Assembly: GCA_963706835.1 (NCBI GenBank)
Contig: CAVPOB010000008.1
Span: forward strand, 186,001 to 250,000
Length of the DNA: 64,000 nucleotides
Reading direction: 5' to 3'
Source: CAVXYG01 sp963706835
Lineage (GTDB): Bacteria > Actinomycetota > Actinomycetes > S36-B12 > GCA-2699445
This document shows, piece by piece, positions 11,109 to 20,886 of this stretch. Every line of letters begins with the position of its first letter. Within the stretch, counting starts at the first letter, position 1. Both the position numbers and the translations under genes were made by a program. The notes under the pieces were generated by a model. The model was given only the letters and a program-made list of their open reading frames with translations, was not told the DNA's origin and did not search any database.

Positions 11109-11819
11109 ATGACCCGAGCCGACCTCGCGAAGAACCCGCGCGACGTTGCCGCGATGTTCGACGGGGTGGCCCGCCGGTACGACCTCACCAACGACGTGCT
11201 CTCCGGCTACCAGACGCGACGATGGCGGTCTGCGGTGGCCGGAGCGGTCGCGCCCCGCCCCGGCGAGCGAATCCTCGACCTGGCCGCAGGCACCGGCACC
11301 AGCAGTCTGCCGCTGGTCGCCGCCGGGGCACTGGTCGTCTCCTGCGACTTCTCCCTCGGCATGCTCGAGCAGGGCCGACGGCAGTATCCGGAACTGTCGT
11401 TCGTGGCCGGGGACGGCCTGGCGCTGCCGTTCCGGGACGGCACCTTCGACGCGGTCACCATCTCCTTCGGGCTGCGCAACCTCGTCGATACCGCCGCGGG
11501 CCTGCGGGAGCTGCTGCGGGTGACCCGGCCCGGTGGCCGGATCGTCGTCTGCGAGTTCTCCACGCCGACCAACCCGGCCCTGCGCACTGTCTACCTGGAG
11601 TACCTGATGCGGGCGCTGCCGGAGATCGCCGAGCGCACCGCCAGCAACCCCGACGCCTACGGCTACCTGGCCGACTCCATCAGGGCCTGGCCCGACCAGG
11701 AAGAGCTCAGCTGCTTCCTCTACCGGGCAGGGTGGCGCCGGGTGGCTTACCGCAATCTCACCGGAGGCATCGTGGCGCTGCACCGGGCCGTCCGGCCGGC
11801 CGGGCAGCAGCCGGTCTGA
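11109..11819 (+). CDS. menG: demethylmenaquinone methyltransferase
   Basis: SAM-dependent C-methylation of demethylmenaquinone, the last step of menaquinone synthesis. 236 residues, a usual length for UbiE/MenG. The SAM-binding motif LDLAAGTGTSS is near residue 53; the family segments MFDGVARRYDLTND (N-terminus) and FGLRNL (about 122) are clear. ATG at 11109 has GGAGG 2-6 bases upstream. It precedes nuoA by 135 bp and is divergent from menF. Confidence 0.93.
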   Translation: MTRADLAKNPRDVAAMFDGVARRYDLTNDVLSGYQTRRWRSAVAGAVAPRPGERILDLAAGTGTSSLPLVAAGALVVSCDFSLGMLEQGRRQYPELSFVAGDGLALPFRDGTFDAVTISFGLRNLVDTAAGLRELLRVTRPGGRIVVCEFSTPTNPALRTVYLEYLMRALPEIAERTASNPDAYGYLADSIRAWPDQEELSCFLYRAGWRRVAYRNLTGGIVALHRAVRPAGQQPV

Positions 11820-11861
11820 GCGCAGCGCGACGGGAACAACACCCCGCGCGAGCGCCGGTGT

Positions 11862-11890
11862 CGTGACGGTGGTCGCGCTGCCCCTAGAAT
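11862..11890 (+). promoter_or_regulatory. candidate promoter of the nuo operon
   Basis: TAGAAT at 11885-11890 is a good -10 box; 16-17 bp upstream CGTGACG (11862-11868) is a partial -35 match (TGAC core). It lies in the only gap between menG and nuoA and would give a 5' leader of about 60 nt. Not tested against background. Confidence 0.4.
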
Positions 11891-11954
11891 CGCTTGAGAA
11901 CGTGGGCGCAAGCCGAGACGCCCGCAGCCGCGTGGCACGGGGTAGGAGGCTGGG

Positions 11955-12314
11955 TTGAACGTCTACGTCCCGCTCGTCACGATGGCGGCGCTCGGCTTTC
12001 TCTTCGCGGTGTTCTCCGTCTTCGCCGCCAGCCTCACCGGCCCCAAGCGCTACAACCGGGCCAAGTACGACGCCTACGAGTGCGGGATCGAACCGACGCC
12101 GCAGCCGCTGGGCGGGGGCAAGTTCCCGGTGAAGTACTACCTGACGGCGATGATGTTCATCATCTTCGACATCGAGATCGTCTTCCTGTATCCGTGGGCC
12201 GTGGCCTTCGACCAGTTGCAGTTGTTCGGCTACCTGGCCGTGCTGCTCTTCCTGGTGAATCTGACCGTGCCGTACATCTACGAGTGGCGCCGCGGCGGCC
12301 TGGACTGGGACTGA
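11955..12314 (+). CDS. nuoA: NADH-quinone oxidoreductase subunit A
   Basis: Small membrane subunit of complex I at the junction of the peripheral and membrane arms. 119 residues with three hydrophobic segments; the conserved YECGIEP and the FDIEIVFLYPW segment identify the family. Start is TTG at 11955, supported by AGGAGG at 11944-11949; no ATG or GTG fits. First gene of a 14-gene nuo operon. Confidence 0.94.
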   Translation: MNVYVPLVTMAALGFLFAVFSVFAASLTGPKRYNRAKYDAYECGIEPTPQPLGGGKFPVKYYLTAMMFIIFDIEIVFLYPWAVAFDQLQLFGYLAVLLFLVNLTVPYIYEWRRGGLDWD

Positions 12315-12345
12315 TCAGCGTTGGCTGCCGAAGGGAGAACCCGAC

Positions 12346-12900
12346 ATGGGTCTTGAGGAGAAGCTTCCCGCGGGCATCATGCTGTCCACCGTCGAGGGGC
12401 TGGCCGGCTATGCCCGCAAGTCCTCGCTGTGGCCCGCCACCTTCGGTCTGGCCTGCTGCGCGATCGAGATGATGGCCACCGGTGGGCCGCGCTTCGATAT
12501 CGCGCGCTTCGGCATGGAGGTCTTCCGGCCCTCACCGCGGCAGGCCGATCTGATGATCGTGGCCGGTCGGGTCAGTCAGAAGATGGCGCCGGTCCTGCGG
12601 CAGATCTATGACCAGATGCCAGGGCCGAAGTGGGTCATCTCGATGGGTGTGTGCGCCTCCTCCGGCGGCATGTTCAACAACTACGCCATCGTCCAGGGCG
12701 TCGATCACGTCGTGCCGGTGGACATCTACCTGCCGGGGTGCCCGCCCCGGCCGGAGATGCTGCTGGACGCGATCCTGCAGCTCCACGACCAGATCCAGCA
12801 CGAGAAGATGGGCGTGCACCGCCAGCGCGAGGTGGCGCAGCGCGAGGCCGTCGCCTTGACCGCCGAGCCCACCGAGGCCATGAAGGGGCTGCTGCGATGA
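12346..12900 (+). CDS. nuoB: NADH-quinone oxidoreductase subunit B
   Basis: Carries cluster N2, the last iron-sulfur centre before menaquinone. 184 residues. The expected cysteines are seen: adjacent Cys37-Cys38 (GLACCAIEMM), Cys103 (MGVCASSGG) and Cys132 (YLPGCPPRP). ATG at 12346 follows AAGGGAGAA. The stop overlaps the nuoC start by 4 bp (ATGA). Confidence 0.96.
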   Translation: MGLEEKLPAGIMLSTVEGLAGYARKSSLWPATFGLACCAIEMMATGGPRFDIARFGMEVFRPSPRQADLMIVAGRVSQKMAPVLRQIYDQMPGPKWVISMGVCASSGGMFNNYAIVQGVDHVVPVDIYLPGCPPRPEMLLDAILQLHDQIQHEKMGVHRQREVAQREAVALTAEPTEAMKGLLR

Positions 12901-13628
12901 GCGGCGAGCAGGAGCGCACCGAACCCGCGACCGGCGCCGAGGTCACCCCGGCCGGCCCGGGCGAATCCGCCGAGGTCGTCGGGGTCCGGCATGGCGCCTT
13001 CGGCGTGACCGGGGGCGGCGACACCAGCGGATTCGACGGACTCGTGTCGCCGATCGTGATGGCCGAGCCCGCGCAGCGACCGTACGGCGGTTGGTTCGAC
13101 GAGGCCAGCGACGAGTTGGAACTGGCGCTGGCCGACCGCGAACTGCCGGCCACGCAGGCCATCGAGAAGGTCGTGATCCAGCACGGCGAGATCACCTACT
13201 ACGTCCGCCGCGAGCACCTGTTCACCGTGATGGAGGCGCTGCGGGACGAGCCGGCGCTGCGCTTCGAGTTCTTCTCCGGGGTCAGCGGCGTGCACTACCC
13301 GGAGCAATCCGGCCGCGAGTTGCATGCGGTCTACCACCTGGCCTCGTTCACGCACAACCGCCGGCTCCGCGTCGAGGTGACCTGCCCCGACAGTGATCCG
13401 CACATTCCGTCGGTGGTGGCGATCTACCCCAACGCGGACTGGCACGAGCGGGAGACCTGGGACTTCTTCGGCATCATCTTCGACGGCCATCCCCACCTCA
13501 CGCGCATCGAGATGCCCGACGACTGGGTGGGCCATCCGCAGCGCAAGGACTACCCGCTCGGCGGGATCGACGTCGAGTACAAGGGTGCGACCATCCCGCC
13601 GCCGGATCAGCGGAGGTCCTACAACTGA
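12897..13628 (+). CDS. nuoC: NADH-quinone oxidoreductase subunit C
   Basis: Peripheral-arm 30-kDa subunit, a structural partner of NuoD. 243 residues. The family signature ERETWDFFGIIFDGHP and the C-terminal RKDYPLGG are present. The N-terminal 60 residues are a low-complexity extension, as in other actinobacteria. ATG overlaps the nuoB stop (ATGA); the stop overlaps the nuoD start by one base (TGATG). Confidence 0.95.
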   Translation: MSGEQERTEPATGAEVTPAGPGESAEVVGVRHGAFGVTGGGDTSGFDGLVSPIVMAEPAQRPYGGWFDEASDELELALADRELPATQAIEKVVIQHGEITYYVRREHLFTVMEALRDEPALRFEFFSGVSGVHYPEQSGRELHAVYHLASFTHNRRLRVEVTCPDSDPHIPSVVAIYPNADWHERETWDFFGIIFDGHPHLTRIEMPDDWVGHPQRKDYPLGGIDVEYKGATIPPPDQRRSYN

Positions 13629-15006
13629 TGGACGACACAACCATGGACGATGTGACCTTCGGCGCGGCGGCGGAGGAGGCCGACAGCGCCGAGGACTTCG
13701 CCGACGCCTACGACACGACCGAGGGCCGCGTCTTCACGCTGTCCGGCGGCGACTGGGACAGCGTCACCCCGCCGCCGGAGGGGGCGCAGGAGCGGGTCGT
13801 GGTGAACATGGGCCCGCAGCATCCGTCCACGCACGGCGTGCTGCGGCTCATCCTGGAACTGGAGGGCGAGACGGTGACCGAGGCCCGGTGCGGCATCGGC
13901 TTCCTGCACACCGGCATCGAGAAGAACCTCGAGTACCGCTCCTGGGTCCAGGGCACGACGTTCGTGACCCGCATGGACTACCTGAGCTCGTTCTTCAACG
14001 AGACCGCCTACTGCATGGCGGTGGAGAAGCTGCTCGGCATCAGCGATCAGGTCCCGGAGCGCGCGCAGGCCATCCGGGTCATCCTGATGGAGCTCAACCG
14101 CGCCAGCAGTCACTTCGTAGCACTGGCGACCGGGGGCCTGGAACTTGGCGCGCTGACGGCCATGATCTTCGGGTTCCGGGAGCGCGAGGTCATCCTGAAC
14201 CTGTTCGAGGAGATCACCGGCCTGCGCATGAACCACGCCTACATCCGCCCGGGCGGAGTCGCCCAGGATCTCCCCGAGGGCGTGGAGCAGAAGATCCTCG
14301 ACGGAGTCGCCACGCATCCGGAAGAACTCCCAGGACACCCGCAAGTTGCTGGTGGACAACAAGATCTGGATGGGCCGCACCGTCGGCGTGGGCTATCTGG
14401 ATCTGACCGGGTGCATGGCGCTGGGCATGACCGGCCCGGTCCTGCGCTCGACCGGCTACCCCCGCGACCTGCGCAAGGACGAGCCGTACTGCGGGTACGA
14501 GAAGTACGACTTCGAGGTCCCCACGGTGGATACCTGCGACACCTACGGGCGCTTCCTGCTGCGGCTGGCCGAGATCGAGGAGTCGCTGAAGATCGTCGAG
14601 CAGGCGGTCGCGCAGTTGCGGCCCGGGCCGGTCATGGTCGAGGACAAGCGCATCGCATGGCCGTCGCAGCTGGCCCTCGGCGGCCGACGGCCAGGGCAAC
14701 TCGCTGGCCCACATCAAGCACATCATGGGGGAGTCGATGGAGGCCCTCATCCACCACTTCAAACTCGTCACCGAGGGCTTCCGCGTCCCGCCGGGCCAGG
14801 CCTACGTCGCGGTGGAGGCGCCGCGCGGCGAACTCGCCTGCCACGTGGTCAGCACCGGAGGCACCCGGCCCTACCGGGTGCACTTCCGCGATCCGTCGTT
14901 CAACAACCTGCAGGCGGTGCCTGCCATGTCGGAAGGGTCGATGGTGTCCGATGTCGTGGCCGCCGTGGCGTCGGTGGACCCGGTCATGGGCGGGGTGGAC
15001 CGCTGA
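13628..15006 (+). CDS. nuoD: NADH-quinone oxidoreductase subunit D; two frame breaks
   Basis: 49-kDa subunit forming much of the quinone pocket. Bridging two extra bases (14303-14304 and about 14682) gives 458 residues, a normal length. The core is typical: VVNMGPQHPSTHGVLR, GIGFLHTGIEKN, then in the second frame LLVDNKIWMGRT and GYLDLTGCMA, and in the third MEALIHHFKLVTEG and DPVMGGVDR at the C-terminus. Each segment continues exactly where the previous one fails. ATG overlaps the nuoC stop; TGATG links it to nuoE. Confidence 0.92.
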
Positions 15007-15662
15007 TGGCACTGAGTGAACAGACCCGCGCCGAGGCCGCGGAGCTCGCCTCCCGCTACCCGCAGCCGCGATCGGCGCTGCTGCCGATGCTGCACCTGGT
15101 GCAATCCGAAGAGGGCTACGTCTCGCCCGCCGGCATCGCGCTGTGCGCAGACGTGCTGGGACTGACCGCGGCCGAGGTGAGCGCCGTGGCCACCTTCTAC
15201 ACGATGTACAAGCGGCGGCCCGTGGGGAAGCACCACATCGGCGTCTGCGTCAACACCATGTGCGCCGTGCTCGGCGGCGACGCGCTGTGGGCCGCGGTCA
15301 GCGACCGGCTCGGCATCGGCCACGAGGAGTCCGACCAGTCGGGCACCTTCAGCGCCGAGCGCATCGAGTGCCAGGCCGCCTGCACGCATGGGCCGGTCAT
15401 GACGGTGAACTGGGAGTTCTTCGACCAGATCAGCATCGACGAAGCCATCGACATCATCGACCGGCTCGAGGCGGGGGCGAGCGTCCAGCCCACCCGCGGC
15501 GCCGCGATCCGGGACTTCCAGAGCACCGAGCGGACGCTGGCGGGCTTCGACGACGGCCTCGCTGGGGAGGGCCCGGCCGCCGACGACTTCATGCTGGTCG
15601 GGCTGCGGCGGGCGCGCGAGCTCGGACAACAGGCACCCGCGCCGCACCGGAAGGGGGACTGA
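15006..15662 (+). CDS. nuoE: NADH-quinone oxidoreductase subunit E
   Basis: 24-kDa thioredoxin-like [2Fe-2S] subunit (N1a) of the NADH dehydrogenase module. 218 residues. Ligands Cys81 and Cys86 (GVCVNTMC) and Cys122 and Cys126 (ECQAACTHGP) are present. There is a C-terminal tail of about 60 residues beyond the fold, seen in other actinobacterial NuoE. ATG overlaps the nuoD stop by one base. Confidence 0.95.
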   Translation: MALSEQTRAEAAELASRYPQPRSALLPMLHLVQSEEGYVSPAGIALCADVLGLTAAEVSAVATFYTMYKRRPVGKHHIGVCVNTMCAVLGGDALWAAVSDRLGIGHEESDQSGTFSAERIECQAACTHGPVMTVNWEFFDQISIDEAIDIIDRLEAGASVQPTRGAAIRDFQSTERTLAGFDDGLAGEGPAADDFMLVGLRRARELGQQAPAPHRKGD

Positions 15663-15663
15663 C

Positions 15664-16962
15664 ATGCCGCTCACCCCGGTCCTGACGGCTCACTGGGACG
15701 AACCGGACTCCTACACGCTGGACGCCTACCACCGGCACGGCGGCTATCAGGCGCTGCGCGAGGCGCTGCGCACCGACCCCGACGAGATCATCAGCGAGGT
15801 CAAGGAATCGGGGCTGCGCGGCCGCGGCGGCGCAGGGTTCCCGACCGGACTGAAGTGGAGCTTCGTGCCGCAGGACGGCCAGCCCCACTACCTGGTGGTC
15901 AACGCTGACGAGTCCGAGCCGGGGGCCTGCAAGGACATCCCGCTCATGCTCGCCAACCCGCACGCCGTGGTCGAGGGCATGATCATCACCTCCTACGCCA
16001 TCCGCGCGCGCCACGCCTTCATCTACATCCGTGGCGAGGTGCCCCATCCGATCCGACGCATGATGCAGGCGGTCGCCGAAGCGCGGGCGGCCGGCTACCT
16101 GGGCGAGAACATCCTCGGCTCCGGCTTCGACCTCGACATCGTCGTGCACGCCGGAGCGGGGGCCTACATCTGCGGCGAGGAGACGGCACTGCTGGACTCC
16201 TTGGAGGGCCGCCGCGGCCAGCCCCGGCTGAAGCCGCCCTTCCCGGCGGTGGCCGGCCTGTACGCCGGACCCACCGTCATCAACAACGTCGAGACCATCG
16301 CCAACATCCCCTTCATCGTCGGCAACGGGTCGGAATGGTTCCGGGAGTTCGGCACCGAGAAGTCGCCGGGCTTCAAGCTGTTCGCCGTCTCCGGCCACGT
16401 GCAGCGGCCCGGGATCTACGAGGCCCCGCTGGGAATCACCATGGCCGAACTCCTCGAGCACGCCGGCGGGATGCGGCCCGGCTCGCAGCTGAAGTTCTGG
16501 GTGCCCGGCGGCTCCTCGGTGCCGATGCTGCTGCCCGAGCACCTCGATCTGCCGCTGACCTATGAGGCGATGGCCGAGGCCGGCACCATGCTCGGCACGG
16601 GCACGCCGATGCTGTTCGACCACTCGGTGAGCGTGGTGCGCGCGATCACCCGCTGGGCGGAGTTCTACAAGCACGAGTCCTGCGGCAAGTGCACCCCCTG
16701 CCGCGAGGGCACGGGATGGATCATGGGGCTGCTGAAGAAGTTCGAGGCCGGACATGGCAGCGAGGCCGAGCTGCAGACCCTGCAGGATCTGTGCAGCCAG
16801 ATCCTGGGCCGCTCGTTCTGCGCGCTCGGCGACGCCGCCGCCACCCCCTTCCCGGCAGCGCTGAAGCACTTCCCGGAGGAGTTCCTGGCCGGGACGGCAG
16901 CGCCAGTACGGGACACCTACGACCCCGATCTCGCCACGATCTACGCCGGAGCGCGCGGATGA
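15664..16962 (+). CDS. nuoF: NADH-quinone oxidoreductase subunit F (NADH/FMN binding)
   Basis: 51-kDa subunit that binds NADH, FMN and cluster N3. 432 residues. Seen: the glycine-rich GLRGRGGAGFPTG (about 50-62), the FMN-site segment NADESEPGACKD (80-91), GAYICGEETALL (167-177), the N3 ligands Cys340, Cys343 and Cys346 in SCGKCTPCREG, and the fourth cysteine in SFCALGD (about 386). Starts two bases after the nuoE stop; its stop overlaps nuoG (ATGA). Confidence 0.97.
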   Translation: MPLTPVLTAHWDEPDSYTLDAYHRHGGYQALREALRTDPDEIISEVKESGLRGRGGAGFPTGLKWSFVPQDGQPHYLVVNADESEPGACKDIPLMLANPHAVVEGMIITSYAIRARHAFIYIRGEVPHPIRRMMQAVAEARAAGYLGENILGSGFDLDIVVHAGAGAYICGEETALLDSLEGRRGQPRLKPPFPAVAGLYAGPTVINNVETIANIPFIVGNGSEWFREFGTEKSPGFKLFAVSGHVQRPGIYEAPLGITMAELLEHAGGMRPGSQLKFWVPGGSSVPMLLPEHLDLPLTYEAMAEAGTMLGTGTPMLFDHSVSVVRAITRWAEFYKHESCGKCTPCREGTGWIMGLLKKFEAGHGSEAELQTLQDLCSQILGRSFCALGDAAATPFPAALKHFPEEFLAGTAAPVRDTYDPDLATIYAGARG

Positions 16963-19532
16963 CCGCATCTGCCCAGACCACGAACCCCGCGGGCGCCCAG
17001 CCCCCGCTGCAGACCGTGACCGCCACCATCGACGGGATCAGCGTCACGGTGCCGAAGGGCACCCTCATCATCCGGGCGGCCGAACTTCTCGGCATCGAGA
17101 TCCCGCGGTTCTGCGACCATCCGCTGCTGGACCCGGTGGCGATGTGCCGGATGTGCCTGGTGGAGGTCGCCCCCGGGCCCCCGAAGCCGCAGCCGGCCTG
17201 CGCCGTTGCGCTCGGCGACGGCATGGCGGTCAAGACCCAGCGCACCTCGCAGATGGCCGATGGCGCCCAGCAGGGCGTGATGGAGTTCATCCTGGCCAAC
17301 CACCCGCTGGACTGCCCCATCTGCGACAAGGGCGGGGAGTGCCCGCTGCAGAACCAGGCCATGACCAATGGCCGGGGCGAGTCCCGGTTCACGCTGCCCA
17401 AGGCCACCTTCCCCAAGCCGATCAATGTGTCCTCGCAGGTGCTGCTGGACCGTGAGCGCTGCGTGAACTGCGCCCGGTGCACGCGATTCGCCGACCAGAT
17501 CGCCGGGGACCCGTTCATCGTGCTGCTCGAGCGCGGCGGCAAGCAGCAGGTCGGGATCAATCCAGGCCATCCGTTCGACTCCTACTTCTCCGGCAACACG
17601 GTGCAGATCTGTCCGGTCGGCGCGCTGACCAGCGCCAAGTACCGGTTCCGCGCGCGGCCGTTCGATCTGGTCAGCGCCCCGACGGTCTGCGAGCACTGCG
17701 CCGCCGGGTGCGGCCTGCGCACCGACTACCGCCGCTCCGTCGTGATGCGCCGCCTGGCCGATCACCAGCCCGAGGTCAACGAGGACTGGAACTGCGACAA
17801 GGGTCGGTTCGCCTTCGCCTACGCCGGGTCCCAGCGGCTGAGCACGCCGATGATCCGCGAGGACGGCGAACTGCGGCCGGCATCCTGGCCGGAGGCGGTG
17901 CAGGCTGCCGCGAGTGGTCTGGCCGAGGCCGGCGCTGCCACCGGAGTCCTGACCGGCGGTCGGCTGACGGCAGAGGACGCCTTCGCCTACAGCCTGTTCG
18001 CGCGCGCCGTGCTGGGCAGCGACCACATCGACTTCCGCGCCCGCGCCGGATCGGCCGAGGAGGCCGGCTTCCTCGCCGAGCATGTGGCCGGCACCGGCCT
18101 GGGCGTCACCTACGCCGACCTGGAGCGGGCCCCGGCGGTGGTGCTGGTCGCCTTCGAGCCGGAGGACGAGTCCCCGATCGTCTTCCTGCGGCTGCGCAAG
18201 GCGGTGCGCTCCCGGCGGCAGCGCGTGGTGAGCGTGGCGCCGCTGACCAGCTACGGCTCCACCAAGCTGCGCGCCGAGGTCGTACTGGCGGCGCCGGGCG
18301 ATGAGCCTGCCGCGCTGCGGGATCCGGCGGTCGCGTCGGCACTGGCCGAGCCCGGTGCGGTCATCCTGGTGGGCGAGCGGGCCGCTGCGGTGCCGGGCCT
18401 GCTGACTGCCACCGCAGACCTGGCCGCCGGTACCGGCGCTGCGATGGCATGGGTGCCGCGCCGCGCGGGCGAGCGGGCAGCCGTTGACGCGGGCCTGCTG
18501 CCGGGCCTGCTGCCGGGCGGGCGTCCCTTGGACGACCCCGAATCCCGAGCGGTCCTCGCCGCGGCCGCCGGTGTGCCCGAGGACGTGCTGCCCGACAGCG
18601 TCGGTTTGGATGCCGATGCCATGGTCGCCGCGATTCTGGCCGACGCCGCGGCTCGCCAGCAGGCCGAGGCCGACGGCACTGCGGAGGACTTCGTGCCCCG
18701 AGTGCGGGCGCTCCTGCTCGCCGGCGTGGATCCGGACGACACCGCTGACGGTGCCGCACTGCGCAAGGCGCTCGACCAGGTCGGATTCGTCGTCAGCCTG
18801 GAGCAGCGCCTCACCGACGTCGCCGATGCGGCCGATGTCGTGCTGCCGGTCGCCGACGTGACCCACAAGCGGGGCACATTCGTCGATTGGGAGGGGCGGC
18901 CGCGGCCCTTCGACCAGATCTTCGCCGCATCTGGCGTCATGAGCGATGCCCGTGTGCTGGCCCTCATCGCCGACGCGGTGGCCGGCATCGTGGACGCCCA
19001 GGTGGCCGGGCTGTCCGGTGGCTCGGCCGAGTCGCTGTGGGCGGGCCTGCAGCAGGTGTCCGGCTACACCGGCAGGCGCGGCATCGCTGCGCGGTCGGCC
19101 GACGAATCCCCGGACGCAGCGGCCCAGCCGACGGGGGAGGCCAACGCCGGCGAGTCCGACGATCAGGCAGGCAGCACCGCGGCGCCGGCCGCCGATGCGC
19201 CCAGTGCTGACGCGCCGACGGTGCGACTGGCGACCTGGCGGCAACTGATCGACGGCGGCACGCTGCAGCAGGGCGAGCCGTACCTGGCGGCCGGGGCGCG
19301 CGATGCGGTGGCCAAGGTGTCCGCCGCGACGGCGCAACGGCACGGACTCACGGCAGGGCACGTGGTGAGCATCGACACCACCCACGGCAGCGCCCGACTG
19401 GTCCTGGAAGTGGCCGACATGGTCGATGATGTCGTCTGGGTGCCCGCCCACTCGCCCGGGCTGCGGGTCACGACCGACCTCGCCGCCGCGTGGGGCGATC
19501 CGGTGCGGCTCTCGGCAGGAGGTGAGGCGTGA
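16959..19532 (+). CDS. nuoG: NADH-quinone oxidoreductase subunit G
   Basis: 75-kDa subunit carrying the iron-sulfur chain. 857 residues, frame intact. N-terminal [2Fe-2S] ligands Cys52, 63, 66, 81; N5 ligands His115, Cys119, 122, 128; N4 ligands Cys168, 171, 174, 218; and the N7-type set Cys244, 247, 251, 279, followed by a molybdopterin-oxidoreductase-like domain without cofactor role. An Ala/Asp-rich linker (about 715-755) precedes a C-terminal dinucleotide-binding-like domain. Overlaps nuoF by 4 bp. Confidence 0.96.
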   Translation: MTASAQTTNPAGAQPPLQTVTATIDGISVTVPKGTLIIRAAELLGIEIPRFCDHPLLDPVAMCRMCLVEVAPGPPKPQPACAVALGDGMAVKTQRTSQMADGAQQGVMEFILANHPLDCPICDKGGECPLQNQAMTNGRGESRFTLPKATFPKPINVSSQVLLDRERCVNCARCTRFADQIAGDPFIVLLERGGKQQVGINPGHPFDSYFSGNTVQICPVGALTSAKYRFRARPFDLVSAPTVCEHCAAGCGLRTDYRRSVVMRRLADHQPEVNEDWNCDKGRFAFAYAGSQRLSTPMIREDGELRPASWPEAVQAAASGLAEAGAATGVLTGGRLTAEDAFAYSLFARAVLGSDHIDFRARAGSAEEAGFLAEHVAGTGLGVTYADLERAPAVVLVAFEPEDESPIVFLRLRKAVRSRRQRVVSVAPLTSYGSTKLRAEVVLAAPGDEPAALRDPAVASALAEPGAVILVGERAAAVPGLLTATADLAAGTGAAMAWVPRRAGERAAVDAGLLPGLLPGGRPLDDPESRAVLAAAAGVPEDVLPDSVGLDADAMVAAILADAAARQQAEADGTAEDFVPRVRALLLAGVDPDDTADGAALRKALDQVGFVVSLEQRLTDVADAADVVLPVADVTHKRGTFVDWEGRPRPFDQIFAASGVMSDARVLALIADAVAGIVDAQVAGLSGGSAESLWAGLQQVSGYTGRRGIAARSADESPDAAAQPTGEANAGESDDQAGSTAAPAADAPSADAPTVRLATWRQLIDGGTLQQGEPYLAAGARDAVAKVSAATAQRHGLTAGHVVSIDTTHGSARLVLEVADMVDDVVWVPAHSPGLRVTTDLAAAWGDPVRLSAGGEA

Positions 19533-20886
19533 TGGCGCCCATGAACGCCGCGCTGTCGGCGACGACCGCACCGCAACTGTCCGACTTCGGCAACGATCCG
19601 TTCTGGCTGGTCCTGGTCAAGACGCTGATGGTGTTCGTGCTGCTCGTGGTCATCGTCTTGATCACGATCTGGGCCGAGCGCCGCGTCGTCTCGGAGATGC
19701 AGCACCGCATCGGCCCGAACCGCACCGGGCCCTTCGGCCTGCTGCAGTCGCTGATGGACGGTCTGAAGCTGGCCTTCAAGGAGGAGATCATCCCGCGGCG
19801 TGCCTCGCTGGCGGTGTACGTCCTGGCGCCGATCATCTCCGCGACCACCGCGTTCGCCGCCTTCGCCGTCATCCCGTTTGGCCCCGAGGTCAGCATCTTC
19901 GGCGAGCGGACGGTGCTGCAGCTCACCGACTTCGACGAATCGACGCTGTACATCCTGGCCGTCACCGCTATCGGGATCTACGGGCTGGTCCTGGCGGGCT
20001 GGTCCAGCGGGTCCACCTATCCGCTGCTGGGCGGCCTGCGATCCACCGCGCAGATGATCTCCTACGAGATCGCGATGGGCCTGGCCTTCGTGGCGGTCTT
20101 CATCTACGCCGGGTCGATGTCGACCTCGCAGATCGTCAACGCCCAGGCCACCGGCTGGTATGCGCTGCTCCTGGCGCCCTCGTTCGTGATCTACGTGACC
20201 GCCATGGTCGGTGAGACCAACCGGGCGCCGTTCGACCTGCCCGAGGCGGAGGGCGAACTGGTCGGCGGGTTCCACACCGAGTACTCCTCGTTGAAGTTCG
20301 CGATGTTCTTCCTCGCCGAGTACATCAACATGGTGACGGTCTCCGCGGTCGCCACCACACTGTTCCTGGGCGGCTGGCGCTTCCCGATCGGCTGGGAGTG
20401 GGCCAACACCGGCTGGGTGCCGGTGCTGTGGTGGCTGATCAAGGTGTCGCTGTTCATCTACCTCTACATCTGGCTGCGCGGCACGCTGCCCCGATTCCGC
20501 TACGACCAGTTCATGGCGTTCGGCTGGAAGGTCCTCATCCCGGTCTCACTGGTTTGGGTGGTGCTGGTGGCGGCGTCCGGGCGGTGCGGGCGGAGTTCGA
20601 CCTCGGTCTGGGCGTGCTGCTCGGTGCCGCCGTGGTCGCGCTGCTGGTCGTGGTGGCGCTGCAGTTCGGCGCGGAGCGGCGCAGCCGAGCGCGCGAGGAG
20701 CGCCAGCAGCAGCAGGCGGCCGAAGCGGCCGAGCACTTCGAGCCCTTCGCCGGCGGCTATCCCGTCCCGCCGATGCCCGGCCAGGAGTTCACCTACACCC
20801 CGCGCGCCCGCCGAACGCTGGCGGGCACCACCGTTGCGGACCCCGCGGCACCCGACGACACCGACCAGGAGGGCTCCGATGGCTGA
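19529..20886 (+). CDS. nuoH: NADH-quinone oxidoreductase subunit H; one frame break
   Basis: Membrane subunit lining the quinone channel. Start is GTG 19529 or ATG 19532, both served by AGGAGG at 19517-19522. The conserved loops AERRVVSEMQHRIGPNR, MVGETNRAPFDLPEAE and TLPRFRYDQFMAFGWK are present. A base is missing near 20575 (GCG-TCC for GCG-GTC-CGG); the protein resumes as VRAVRAEFDLGLG. The tail after the last helix is unusually long (about 85 residues, Gln/Ala/Glu-rich). The last 8 bp overlap nuoI. Total about 452 residues. Confidence 0.92.
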
